Of a DNA stretch of 28,135 bases, positions 14,960-22,848 are shown one piece after another; position 1 is the first letter of the stretch; every line of letters starts with the position of its first letter. The translations under genes were made by a program, and so were the position numbers. Source of the DNA: Opitutia bacterium (lineage in GTDB: Bacteria; Verrucomicrobiota; Verrucomicrobiia; Opitutales; Seribacteraceae); the NCBI GenBank assembly GCA_002692605.1, contig NZLE01000049.1:1-28135 (forward strand), given 5' to 3'. Under the pieces are notes generated by a model. That model ran no database searches, had not been told where the DNA came from, and saw only the letters and a program-made list of their open reading frames with translations.

Positions 14960-16360
14960 ATGAACGAAGCCATAAGCGTTGCCATAGTGGGCCGTCCCAA
15001 CGTTGGTAAGAGTAGACTCTTCAATCGCTTGGTCGGGCGTCGTATTTCGATTGTGCACGATCGTCCCGGCGTCACTCGTGACGTTGTGGTCGCCGATTCG
15101 CCGGAAGGATACGTCCTTATGGATACGGGTGGGATTGGCATGCAACCGGCAATGACTCCACTGGCGATTCAGCAAGCAACCGAAGAGCAGGCTGAATTTG
15201 CCATTCGGGCAGCAAGTCTCCTTTTGTTTGTGGTCGATGGCAGGGAAGGGTTGCTGCCACTTGATCAGACTCTTGCCGAAAAGTTTAGAAAAATGGGAAA
15301 GCAACCCGTTCTTGTGGTTAATAAAATGGACGAACCGGAAAAAGGTTATGCTTTTTCCGAATTCTCCAGATTGGGATTCGAATCCATGGCAGGAGTTTCC
15401 GCGGAACACGGACATGGCATCGGTGATCTCATCGAGAGCATTGCGGCCAAGTTGCCTCCTGCTCCTCCTCTCTCAGGGGGCATCGAGAATCAACGTACCA
15501 AGATTGCCTTCATTGGAAGGCCTAACGTAGGCAAGTCATCGCTATGCAATCGCCTGCTTGACATGGAGCGTCTGATTGTGAGCGACGTGCCGGGGACGAC
15601 TCGGGAAACCGTCGAATTGGATCTCGATTATAAAACGGAGGGTGCTTCCGAACCTTGGCGTTTTCGGCTCTTCGACACGGCTGGCCTAAAGAGAAAAAAC
15701 CGTATCGACTCGTCCTTGGATTACTTTTCAGCCGTTCGCACCAAGCATGCCATTGATGAAGTGGATGTGGTCTTTCTTGTTCTTGATGCCCGAGAGGGGG
15801 TTACGAAACAGGATAAAATTTTGGCTGGTCACGCATTGGATTCCGGGCGCGCTCTTTCGATTTTGGTAAACAAATGGGACTTGGCTTTGGAAAGTTTTCG
15901 CAAGGACCCCTTGCCCGGATACGAGGACGAAAAGGATTTTCGAAAAAGCTACCTTTCGTCGATACGCAAGGAGTTGTTCTTTCTTCCTGACTCGCCCATC
16001 TCCTTCGTGTCCGCTCAAACCGGTTTTGCCATGGAAGATTTTCTGCAAGTCGCCAGAGACTTGGATGCCCGCATGAACAAGAGCATCTCGACCTCCGCGC
16101 TGAACAAGTTGATAGGTGAGATGTGGGAGCATCGCCCACCTGCGAAAGTGGGGGGTAAGCGGTTCAAGGTTTTTTATGCGGTGCAAGTTGAAAACCGACC
16201 GTTTCGGGTCAAGCTCTTCTGTAACCGGGAGGAAAAATTGAACGACCAGTACAAGCGATATTTGGAGAAAGGCATTCAGAAAAGGTTCGGGCTTTCCGGG
16301 TGTCCGCTTAAGTTCTCATTGGCGGGAAAGGAAGCCCGTTACACCGAAGAAAAGGAATAA
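14960..16360 (+). CDS. der: Ribosome-associated GTPase Der (EngA)
   Basis: A 466-residue tandem-GTPase protein needed for 50S ribosome assembly. The first G domain has GRPNVGKS (11-18), DRPGVTRD, DTGG and NKMD; the second has GRPNVGKSSL, DVPGTTRE, DTAG and NKWD. A C-terminal KH-like domain carries the RPPAKVGGKRFKVFYAVQVE segment typical of Der. Length and architecture match the family. Start ATG 14960 follows the aminotransferase by 35 bases. A strong intrinsic terminator closes the gene at 16385-16409. Confidence 0.97.
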   Translation: MNEAISVAIVGRPNVGKSRLFNRLVGRRISIVHDRPGVTRDVVVADSPEGYVLMDTGGIGMQPAMTPLAIQQATEEQAEFAIRAASLLLFVVDGREGLLPLDQTLAEKFRKMGKQPVLVVNKMDEPEKGYAFSEFSRLGFESMAGVSAEHGHGIGDLIESIAAKLPPAPPLSGGIENQRTKIAFIGRPNVGKSSLCNRLLDMERLIVSDVPGTTRETVELDLDYKTEGASEPWRFRLFDTAGLKRKNRIDSSLDYFSAVRTKHAIDEVDVVFLVLDAREGVTKQDKILAGHALDSGRALSILVNKWDLALESFRKDPLPGYEDEKDFRKSYLSSIRKELFFLPDSPISFVSAQTGFAMEDFLQVARDLDARMNKSISTSALNKLIGEMWEHRPPAKVGGKRFKVFYAVQVENRPFRVKLFCNREEKLNDQYKRYLEKGIQKRFGLSGCPLKFSLAGKEARYTEEKE

Positions 16361-16384
16361 CCGTTCCTCACCGCTTTCGCAGCC

Positions 16385-16409
16385 AAGCCGCCATCCTGCG
16401 GCTTTTTTT
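16385..16409 (+). terminator. Rho-independent terminator after der
   Basis: A perfect seven-base-pair stem, AAGCCGC paired with GCGGCTT, with loop CATCCT, runs into seven consecutive T residues (16403-16409). It lies 25 bases after the der stop, with fmt beginning about 58 bases later. This is the clearest intrinsic terminator in the window. Confidence 0.9.
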
Positions 16410-16466
16410 GTGTCTAATTTCGTTGTCCGATCTTCGAATTGTGAAATAGTGAGATTTCTTGGGTTG

Positions 16467-17444
16467 ATGAAAGAAAAAAGCAAAATTGCCTTTTTGGGGT
16501 CGGATCAAATCGCGTTGCCCTTTCTTGAGCGCTTCTCCGAGCTTTTTCCAAGTTGCAGCCTTTGTGCGGTACTTACCCAACCGGATCGTCCTGCGGGGAG
16601 AGGAAGAAAACTCAGGCAAAACCCAATCAAAAGCTGGGCTCTCGCAAACAATTTGCCTTTGAGAGATCCTCCCAAACCAAGTAAGGAGGAGGTTCTTTGG
16701 TTAGGTGACATGGGAGCGGACTTGCTTCTTGTAATGGCCTATGGATGCATCCTTAAGGCGGAAATGCTGCAAGTTGCGCCAAGAGGTTGCTTCAATTTGC
16801 ATGCATCCATGCTTCCCGCTTATCGTGGAGCTTCGCCCGTTGAAACCGCTCTGGCTTGCGGCGAAAGAGAAACTGCCGTCACCCTCATGCGTGTGGTGCG
16901 AAAAATGGATGCCGGTCCGATTATCGATTCTGAAAGGGTGCTGATTGGAGAAAGGATGACTGGACCCGAATTGAGGAAAGACCTTTCCCTCGCTTGCATT
17001 CCCTTGTTGGATAGAAATCTGACGTCGATGCTTTCGGGAACGCAAAGGGAAATCCCCCAAGTGGATGAGTCCGCTACCTATTGTCGAAAACTCAACAAAA
17101 TGGATGGCGTGTTGGATTTCGCTCAATCGGCTGAGAGCCTTGACTGCCGTATTCGGGCCTTCTTCAATTGGCCGGGTTCTTCCTTCTTTCATGGAGAAAA
17201 CCGTTTGAGAGTGGGTAAGGCCAGCATTGCCGAAGAGGATGGAATGCTGAAGGTTGGAGAAGTTGGAAGATCCGCTGGCTGCGATTTGCTCATTGGCACG
17301 GCTTGCGGAACTTTGCGAATTGAGGAACTGCAGAAGCCGGGAGGCAGAATGCTTCCTTCGTCCGAATTTTTGCGGGGTTATGACTTGCCGATCGGAACCC
17401 TGCTCTTATCCGAATCATCTCCACCGCTTTTGCTTGAAAGATGA
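16467..17444 (+). CDS. fmt: Methionyl-tRNA formyltransferase
   Basis: A 325-residue enzyme that formylates initiator Met-tRNA using 10-formyl-THF. The N-terminal formyltransferase domain starts KIAFLGSDQIALPFLERF and includes TQPDRPAGRGRKL (38-50), then FNLHASMLPAYRGASPVETA (109-128) with catalytic Asn110 and His112, and KMDAGPI with Asp148. The C-terminal OB-like domain follows (VLDFAQSAESLDCRIRAFFNWPGSSF onward). ATG 16467 is chosen because the protein then begins two to four residues before the first beta-strand, as usual; an upstream GTG at 16410 sits in the terminator tail. The gene is not paired with peptide deformylase here. It follows the der terminator, so it should have its own promoter, but none is convincing. 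Confidence 0.95.
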   Translation: MKEKSKIAFLGSDQIALPFLERFSELFPSCSLCAVLTQPDRPAGRGRKLRQNPIKSWALANNLPLRDPPKPSKEEVLWLGDMGADLLLVMAYGCILKAEMLQVAPRGCFNLHASMLPAYRGASPVETALACGERETAVTLMRVVRKMDAGPIIDSERVLIGERMTGPELRKDLSLACIPLLDRNLTSMLSGTQREIPQVDESATYCRKLNKMDGVLDFAQSAESLDCRIRAFFNWPGSSFFHGENRLRVGKASIAEEDGMLKVGEVGRSAGCDLLIGTACGTLRIEELQKPGGRMLPSSEFLRGYDLPIGTLLLSESSPPLLLER

Positions 17445-17469
17445 AAAGCGAAAATTAGCAAAAGATTTC

Positions 17470-17497
17470 TTGATTCCATCTCATGTTGGTTTATCTT
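17470..17497 (+). promoter_or_regulatory. Weak candidate promoter before the LysM gene
   Basis: TTGATT (17470-17475) and TATCTT (17492-17497) are separated by 16 bases in the gap after fmt, 15 bases before the first ATG. An AAGG at 17503-17506 could serve as ribosome binding site. Box matches are partial. Confidence 0.28.
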
Positions 17498-17511
17498 TCC
17501 GTAAGGTGGAT

Positions 17512-18126
17512 ATGATGTGGACGAACTTGCTAACTCGGCAACGCTCTATTTTTGCGGTTGCTTTTCTTCTTTACTTGTTGCCAAGCGCGAAGCCCGTTTT
17601 CGGGAATGTGGAAATCGCCAATTTGAAGCAGGACTTGCAGCTTTTTTCCCGAGAGGTTGCAGGGCTAAGGAGCGAAGTGGAGCAAATGCGACGTGAAAAT
17701 GCTCAGCTCCGCATGACTTTGGAACAGGTTGTGCGTCAATCAAAGGTTCATTCTGGAGATTCTCAGGGAATGATGGCTCAAGTCGATGGACGCTTGCGCA
17801 TTATAGAAAAGAGAGTTTCTGCGAATGAACAGGCGGTGACTGGCTTGCAGAGTAACGTGGATTCGAAGATGAGGGATTTGATCTCTCAAATGAACAAAGG
17901 CTTCGAAAAGGTTTCCTCCAGTTCGGCTCAATCCTCTCCCCCGCAGAAGACCTTTTCCGAGGATTATCCTCAAACCGGTTTTGTTCATAAGGTCGAAAAA
18001 GGGGAAACCGTGAGTAGCATTGCCAAAAAATATCAGTCCAAGATCACCTGGATCATAAATGCCAACCGGATTGCCGATGCCACCAAGGTGAACGTGGGAA
18101 GGGACTTGTTCGTTCCTCAAAAGTAA
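17512..18126 (+). CDS. Exported coiled-coil protein with C-terminal LysM domain
   Basis: A 204-residue protein. The N-terminus is a signal peptide or anchor (hydrophobic 13-23, then PSAKPVFG). Residues 35-75 and 88-135 are rich in heptad-like Leu/Val/Met spacing with charged residues and predict coiled coil. A Ser/Pro/Gln linker (134-147) leads to a LysM domain at about 157-203 (FVHKVEKGETVSSIAKKY ... ITWIINANRI ... NVGRDLFVP), which binds peptidoglycan. It is presumably a periplasmic cell-wall protein, perhaps structural. ATG 17512 or 17515 follow an AAGG box; the long upstream open frame overlapping fmt is not used. The parB start lies two bases after its stop, so the two genes are probably co-transcribed. 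Confidence 0.85.
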   Translation: MMWTNLLTRQRSIFAVAFLLYLLPSAKPVFGNVEIANLKQDLQLFSREVAGLRSEVEQMRRENAQLRMTLEQVVRQSKVHSGDSQGMMAQVDGRLRIIEKRVSANEQAVTGLQSNVDSKMRDLISQMNKGFEKVSSSSAQSSPPQKTFSEDYPQTGFVHKVEKGETVSSIAKKYQSKITWIINANRIADATKVNVGRDLFVPQK

Positions 18127-18128
18127 CC

Positions 18129-19100
18129 ATGGCCAAAACAACTTCCAGATTGGGTCGGGGATTGGGCAGTTTGATTGCAGGTGGCGCTTCCTTGTCCAAT
18201 GAATCTGGTGAAACGCCAGCCTCGATGGAAAAGCTCATTCCTCCGAGTCCGCAAGCCGCCCCAAATCCCGGTGAAGTTTCAACTGAGCTTCTTTCCAATG
18301 GTGATTCCACCGGAAATGAGCTTTTGGAAATCGAAACCGATGCCGTCATTCCGAATCCTCACCAACCTCGCAAAGTCATCGACCCAGATACCGTTCGGGA
18401 ATTGGCCGAAAGCATCAAAGCCGAAGGCTTGTTGCAACCCATAGTCGTTCGAAAGACGGAGGCTGGGTTTGAATTGATTGCGGGAGAACGGCGCTTGCGG
18501 GCCCATCAGTATTTGCAGCGGAAAACGGTTCTTGCCCGGATCTTGCAAGTGAGCGACCTATCTTCCGCGAGCTTGTCTCTCATTGAAAACCTGCAGCGGG
18601 AAGGACTCAACCCAATGGAGGAAGCGATGGGGTACGATTCCTTGGTCAAGGATTTCGGTATTACTCAAGCCAAAGTCGCTGAAAGGGTGGGGAAGAGCAG
18701 ATCCTACGTTACCAACAGTCTTCGTTTTCTGCAATTGGAAGAGGAGATACGAGACTTTCTTGCATCTGGAAGTCTGTCTACGGGGCACGCCAAGATTCTC
18801 TTGGGCGTGGAGGATTCGGTTTTCCGAAAAAAGCTCGCTCATCTGGCGATTTCGGAAAGTTGGTCCGTCCGTCAATGCCAACAGGCGGTAGACGATCATA
18901 GGTCCGGACAACGGAATCCAACCTTGATCCGAAACGCGGTTCGAGGAGGGGGAGCCTTAGCTGAATTGGCACGCTCTCTCGAAATGAGTTTGGGACGTTC
19001 CGTTCGTATTCGGGCAGGATCGGGTGGCAGGGGTAAATTGACCTTGGGTTTTTCCGATAGGGATGATCTGGACTCCATTTTGTCATCTTTGAGCGGTTGA
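18129..19100 (+). CDS. parB: Chromosome-partitioning protein ParB (Spo0J family)
   Basis: A 323-residue ParB. The N-terminus has the LGRGLGSLI segment that stimulates ParA, followed by a ~45-residue low-complexity linker. The ParB/Srx nuclease-like CTP-binding domain spans about 70-160: IPNPHQPRK, ESIKAEGLLQPIVVR, GERRLRAH (119-126, the GERR box) and LIENLQRE (151-158). A helix-turn-helix for parS recognition lies near 178-200 (ITQAKVAERVGKSRSYVTNS), and a C-terminal dimerisation domain near 260-323. It loads at parS sites near the origin and directs segregation with ParA. No parA gene is adjacent and no convincing parS was seen. No Shine-Dalgarno is evident; translation may be coupled to the LysM gene. 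Confidence 0.95.
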   Translation: MAKTTSRLGRGLGSLIAGGASLSNESGETPASMEKLIPPSPQAAPNPGEVSTELLSNGDSTGNELLEIETDAVIPNPHQPRKVIDPDTVRELAESIKAEGLLQPIVVRKTEAGFELIAGERRLRAHQYLQRKTVLARILQVSDLSSASLSLIENLQREGLNPMEEAMGYDSLVKDFGITQAKVAERVGKSRSYVTNSLRFLQLEEEIRDFLASGSLSTGHAKILLGVEDSVFRKKLAHLAISESWSVRQCQQAVDDHRSGQRNPTLIRNAVRGGGALAELARSLEMSLGRSVRIRAGSGGRGKLTLGFSDRDDLDSILSSLSG

Positions 19101-19110
19101 TCAAAACGTG

Positions 19111-19138
19111 TTGCCTTTTGAGAGGGAAAGGTCATTAT
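19111..19138 (+). promoter_or_regulatory. Candidate promoter of secG
   Basis: TTGCCT (19111-19116) and CATTAT (19133-19138), 16 bases apart, lie in the 60-base gap between parB and secG and would give a leader of roughly 15 bases. Each box matches four of six consensus positions. Confidence 0.28.
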
Positions 19139-19160
19139 CCTTCTCTTAGTCATTTTCCTC

Positions 19161-19613
19161 ATGATCGTTATTTTAACTACCCTCCTCATTTTACTTTGCC
19201 TGGTCATTGTCCTTTTGATATTGATTCAACGTACTTCCGGTGGAATGGGTTCCGCCTTGGGAGGAGGAGCCGCCGACCAAGTTTTGGGAGCTGGTTCCGC
19301 GGCTCAACTCACTAAATTCACCGTTTACGGGATCGTAGGTTTTTTCATTATGGCCTTCGTGCTCTATGGATTTTATCAGGATCAGTCGGCGGATTCCGAT
19401 TCCCTGATTCGCACGGGCTTGGAAACACCGATTTTGGAATCCGGGCCGGGATCGGACGATGCCTCCATCCCGAATGCTCCGATTTCCGACCCCTCGAGTC
19501 TCCCGGTCCCTCCCGAGCCGCCGGTTGATTTGCCTCCTGCGTCCCCAGTTGAGCAAACGCCCCCTTCGGCGACCAAGCAGGAAAAAGCCCCTGAAGGCAA
19601 CGAATCCAACTAA
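19161..19613 (+). CDS. secG: Preprotein translocase subunit SecG with Pro-rich tail
   Basis: The first ~75 residues are a typical SecG: transmembrane helix 1 at about 3-22, the conserved loop IQRTSGGMGSALGGG (22-36), the AADQVLGAGSAAQLTKFT segment and transmembrane helix 2 at about 54-72. SecG is the small auxiliary subunit of the SecYEG channel in the inner membrane. Here a further ~75 residues rich in Pro, Ser, Asp and Glu follow (prediction: disordered). With both helices crossing, the tail would be on the same side as the N-terminus, normally the periplasm. Start ATG 19161 has no good Shine-Dalgarno. The next gene starts 22 bases after the stop. Confidence 0.93.
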   Translation: MIVILTTLLILLCLVIVLLILIQRTSGGMGSALGGGAADQVLGAGSAAQLTKFTVYGIVGFFIMAFVLYGFYQDQSADSDSLIRTGLETPILESGPGSDDASIPNAPISDPSSLPVPPEPPVDLPPASPVEQTPPSATKQEKAPEGNESN

Positions 19614-19635
19614 TTTTTTCGCCAGACTTTTTTTA

Positions 19636-20502
19636 GTGGGCAAACCAAAGGATTTTGCCCTCCTTTTCTTACTTATCCTGTTTCCCGGGCTCTTGGCTTG
19701 CGCCAAATCTCCATTTCCCGCTCGTGGTTTCGCCAAGATATTATCTCAGGAGGAGGCCTTGAGCCGTCTTCAGCGTTATCGAGATTTCGTATCGTCGGAT
19801 GGCAACCGCACCTCTTTCCACCAAGCTTACTCCTTTCAATTCAGACTTCGGCACATGCCGAGACGGGGCGAAGAATCCTTTTCCCAGGGGATCGTTTCCG
19901 GTCCCAGCCTAGGTCACGGTCACTGTCGCGTACATATCGAGGGAAATCAAACCACCACTTACCTTTTTCGAAATCAGGCAAATCCGCAAGCCTGGAAAAT
20001 GATTGAGGGAGACCCAAAGCCCATGGAATTGGAAGGATCGGACTTTTTCTCGCCCATGGTTTCCGGTATGAACCAATCGCCCTTTGATTTGCTAATGCCC
20101 TTTGTCTTTTGGGAGGCGAAGTACCAGAAGTCCGGCAAAGTAGCCGGTCGACCCGCTCACCTCTTTTCCTTTTCCCTTCCCGAATGGGTAGTGCGAGAGA
20201 AACCCGATTGGTCCCATCTGACCCTCGGATTGGACGATGCTTACGATTTGCCCTTGAGGGTGGAAACCTTTGGGCAAAGTTACGTTCCCGATCGGACCTA
20301 CGTCCTGCAAAGCTTCAAAAAGGTGCAGTCCAGATGGATTGTTAAATCCATTGACTGCAAGGATCGTATGACCCGTTCGACCACACGGTTGGAAATAACC
20401 GGCGCCGCCATGGATTTGGACATCAGTGGAAATCTATTCACTCCGGAAGGATTGGCTCATCCCATACAATTACCCGTTGATTCTTACGAAAGTTTGGATT
20501 AG
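19636..20502 (+). CDS. Putative LolA-like outer-membrane lipoprotein-sorting-type lipoprotein
   Basis: A 288-residue protein starting at GTG 19636. Residues 7-22 form a lipoprotein signal peptide (FALLFLLILFPGLLAC, lipobox LLAC, Cys22). The body is beta-rich without repeats. The segments PFDLLMPFVFWEAKY, a later YDLPLRVETFG, VLQSFKKVQSRWIVKSIDC and a closing RLEITGAAMDLDIS recall the LolA/LolB-like domain found in outer-membrane lipoprotein-sorting proteins of the MlaA/RND-neighbour type. That match is from pattern only. It follows secG by 22 bases, so a role in envelope export is plausible. The long open frame upstream in the same phase overlaps secG and lacks sense. Function unproven. Confidence 0.68.
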   Translation: MGKPKDFALLFLLILFPGLLACAKSPFPARGFAKILSQEEALSRLQRYRDFVSSDGNRTSFHQAYSFQFRLRHMPRRGEESFSQGIVSGPSLGHGHCRVHIEGNQTTTYLFRNQANPQAWKMIEGDPKPMELEGSDFFSPMVSGMNQSPFDLLMPFVFWEAKYQKSGKVAGRPAHLFSFSLPEWVVREKPDWSHLTLGLDDAYDLPLRVETFGQSYVPDRTYVLQSFKKVQSRWIVKSIDCKDRMTRSTTRLEITGAAMDLDISGNLFTPEGLAHPIQLPVDSYESLD

Positions 20503-20563
20503 TGCGGATTTCTTTCAATTGATCTTGCCCGGCTGATCTTTTTTTTTACTTTTCATCCTGAAA

Positions 20564-21754
20564 ATGACCATTGAAAACATTCTTTCGCCATGGGCTCAGA
20601 ACGTATCTCCATCTCCGACCTTGGCGGTGGATGCAAAAGCGAAGGCCCTCAAAGCCGCTGGTGAAGACGTTTGTGGCTTTGGCGCCGGTGAGCCCGATTT
20701 TGACACGCCATCCTTTATCAAGGAGGCTTGCGCCCAAGCTCTTGCCGATGGCAAGACCAAGTATGCGCCTGCTGGAGGCTTGCCCGAATTGAGGAAAGCC
20801 TTGGCTCAGCAATACCAAGATTACGGAGTCTTGGAGGAAGCGAATCCTGCCCAAGTGGTGGTCAGCCCGGGAGGGAAATACTCCTGCTATCTTGCCATCC
20901 TGGCTACCTGTGGTCCGGGTGATGAAGTTCTTATTCCAGCCCCCTATTGGGTCAGTTACCCGGAAATGGCCAAACTGGCCGGCGCCACTTCCAAGTTCAT
21001 TTTTGCCGGAGATGACCAAGGGTTCAAGGTCAGCGCCGGGCAAATCGAGGAAACCCTGAGCGCGAACACCAAATTGGTCATCCTCAACAGCCCGTCGAAT
21101 CCCACGGGTTGTCTCTATGAAAAGGCGGAGATGGAAGCGATTGTCGAACTTGCCTGCCGCAAAGACTTTCTGCTGATGTCCGATGAGATATACGAGCATC
21201 TGCTCTATGACGATGCGGAGCATCATCGCCCCGCTTCTTTCTCAAAGGAAGCCGCCGAGCGGGTGATCACGGTTTCCGGGTTCAGCAAGACCTTTTCCAT
21301 GACCGGTTGGCGACTGGGTACTCTCGTGGCCAACCCAACCATCGCCAAGGCAGTGGCTTCCTTACAAAGCCAAACTACTTCCAACGCCACCACCTTCGCT
21401 CAGTTCGGAGCTTTGGCTGCGGTTCAAGACTGGGATCAGGCAATGCAGGCCGTACAGGATATGCTGGTCCATTTCGACCGTCGTCGGCTCAAGCTTCTGG
21501 AAGGGTTGCAGGCCATCGAGGGAATCTCTTGCCTTCGAGCTCAGGGTGCCTTTTATCTTTTCCCTAAAATTGCCGAATTGGGACTTCGTTCCGAGGAGTT
21601 CTCCGCCCGATTGTTGGAGGAGGAAAAGGTTGCGGTTGTTTCCGGACATGCCTTTGGGGCGGAGGGTTACGTTCGCTTGAGCTACGCCACTTCCGAAGAA
21701 GTCATTGAAAAGGGGCTCGACCGGCTTAGCCGCTTTGCCATGTCCTTGGATTAA
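20564..21754 (+). CDS. aspC: Aspartate aminotransferase, class Ib type
   Basis: A 396-residue fold-type I aminotransferase resembling Thermus/Bacillus-type aspartate aminotransferases. Visible are FGAGEPDFDTP (39-49), KTKYAPAGGLPELR (64-77), PGGKYSCYLA (102-111), PAPYWVSYPEM (125-135), NSPSNPTG (175-182), MSDEIYEHLLYD (205-216, Asp207, Tyr210) and the PLP lysine in SGFSKTFSMTGWRLG (Lys242). It interconverts aspartate and oxaloacetate with glutamate/2-oxoglutarate. The TxSNATTFAQ segment after the lysine is typical of this subgroup. Start ATG 20564 lies after a T-rich gap. Prephenate aminotransferase activity, known for some class Ib enzymes, is an alternative. Confidence 0.9.
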   Translation: MTIENILSPWAQNVSPSPTLAVDAKAKALKAAGEDVCGFGAGEPDFDTPSFIKEACAQALADGKTKYAPAGGLPELRKALAQQYQDYGVLEEANPAQVVVSPGGKYSCYLAILATCGPGDEVLIPAPYWVSYPEMAKLAGATSKFIFAGDDQGFKVSAGQIEETLSANTKLVILNSPSNPTGCLYEKAEMEAIVELACRKDFLLMSDEIYEHLLYDDAEHHRPASFSKEAAERVITVSGFSKTFSMTGWRLGTLVANPTIAKAVASLQSQTTSNATTFAQFGALAAVQDWDQAMQAVQDMLVHFDRRRLKLLEGLQAIEGISCLRAQGAFYLFPKIAELGLRSEEFSARLLEEEKVAVVSGHAFGAEGYVRLSYATSEEVIEKGLDRLSRFAMSLD

Positions 21755-21839
21755 TTCCATTCAGGGAACTAATTAATTTCTTTGTTGACGGATGATGCAA
21801 TTATTTGAATTTTTGGGTAAATACAAATCCCTGAAACCT

Positions 21840-22832
21840 ATGAATCATAAATCCATCCTAGCTTTACTAAGCGTTCATTATTTATTTTCTCAATGTCATG
21901 TATTCGGAAATAGCGGTCACGCACACGGGACTTCGGATGGATTTCATCAATTAACTAGTGCTGCTCATCATGCTGTTGAGAATCCGAATCTGCCATATAA
22001 CCATAGACCAAACGATTTGGATGCAAGTTGGAGGCGGGGAGTGACTTCTGGATATTATCTTGGATTTCGTGCCTTGTCAGACGAAATGAGAGATTTGCGT
22101 AGACCCTCTGACATACCGGTCACGGATGGTTTCATTAAAACCTTTTACTTTGATTTACATTTCATGAACCAAGAGTTCAACGGCGACTTTTTCACTGATG
22201 CGGTTAATTCTTCCGCCTACGATGAACCAATCGAGAATAGTTTGTATGGTCTGACTTTTGGTCTTGGTCTAGGAGATAACCCTAATTTACAAGTTCGTTT
22301 GCCAATTTCGATATCTCGTTTTGAAGTTGGAGATATGGATGACACGGGTGTTTCTACGGGAATAGAACTTTTTCCGAACTATCGCATCAACCAGTATGTA
22401 TCATGGGGGGTGAATCTTGCTTACCTTGAATCTAGTAGTGATTTTCCAATATTTGATGAATCCATTGCTAGTGTCTCCTTTGAAGCAATGGCGGAGTCGA
22501 GTAGTGCATACGGTATTGACTGGTCTGCCCGTATTTCAGTTGGTCATTATTATCCTAGTAATGATGCAAACGATGAATCATTCTGGTTGTATCGAGGCAC
22601 TTTAGCCCTTCATTATCATCTTCATCAAAATTTCACTCTTCTGCCATTTATTCGACTTAATTTTTCAACGGGTGAGGTTCTAACCGATGAACTTTGGGTA
22701 GAGTACGGAAGTGAGTTCGTACTGATGCCCAACGCTCCTTGGAATTTTAGCCTCGGTATCGCAGGAGTCGGTGGACACAATGTGATAGAAGAAGGAATGG
22801 AATTTTATCTATCGACTAAGAAAAACTTCTAA
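21840..22832 (+). CDS. Putative outer-membrane beta-barrel protein, unrecognised family
   Basis: A 330-residue protein from ATG 21840 (an ATG at 21792 is in frame and would add 16 residues ahead of the signal peptide). Residues 4-23 look like a signal peptide (SILALLSVHYLF ... HVFG). The mature N-terminus is His-rich: six His between 27 and 55, including GHAHG and AAHHA. The rest has alternating hydrophobic/polar strands (TFGLGLGDNPNLQVRLPISI, VSWGVNLAYLE, GIDWSARISVGHYY, LALHYHLHQNFTLLPFIRLN) and ends in Phe (KKNF), as outer-membrane barrels do. I do not recognise a family. The coding sequence is visibly more AT-rich than flanking housekeeping genes, with frequent TAT, AAT and TTA codons. 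A TTGACG at 21785-21790 could be a -35 box but lacks a good partner. The lipoprotein gene downstream starts 16 bases after the stop. Confidence 0.7.
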   Translation: MNHKSILALLSVHYLFSQCHVFGNSGHAHGTSDGFHQLTSAAHHAVENPNLPYNHRPNDLDASWRRGVTSGYYLGFRALSDEMRDLRRPSDIPVTDGFIKTFYFDLHFMNQEFNGDFFTDAVNSSAYDEPIENSLYGLTFGLGLGDNPNLQVRLPISISRFEVGDMDDTGVSTGIELFPNYRINQYVSWGVNLAYLESSSDFPIFDESIASVSFEAMAESSSAYGIDWSARISVGHYYPSNDANDESFWLYRGTLALHYHLHQNFTLLPFIRLNFSTGEVLTDELWVEYGSEFVLMPNAPWNFSLGIAGVGGHNVIEEGMEFYLSTKKNF

Positions 22833-22848
22833 CACCCAATTCTTTGAA

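Noticed and set aside
17254..17511. In-frame upstream extension of the LysM protein overlapping fmt
   Set aside because: The extension overlaps conserved fmt coding sequence, and the signal peptide begins only at 17512/17515.
20521..20547. GATC-loop-GATC followed by nine T residues before aspC, considered as a terminator
   Set aside because: Only a four-base stem with a ten-base loop; too weak to claim, though the T tract is notable.
20546..21226. 226-codon minus-strand open frame opposite the aspartate aminotransferase
   Set aside because: Shadow of a conserved gene; no ribosome binding site or domain.
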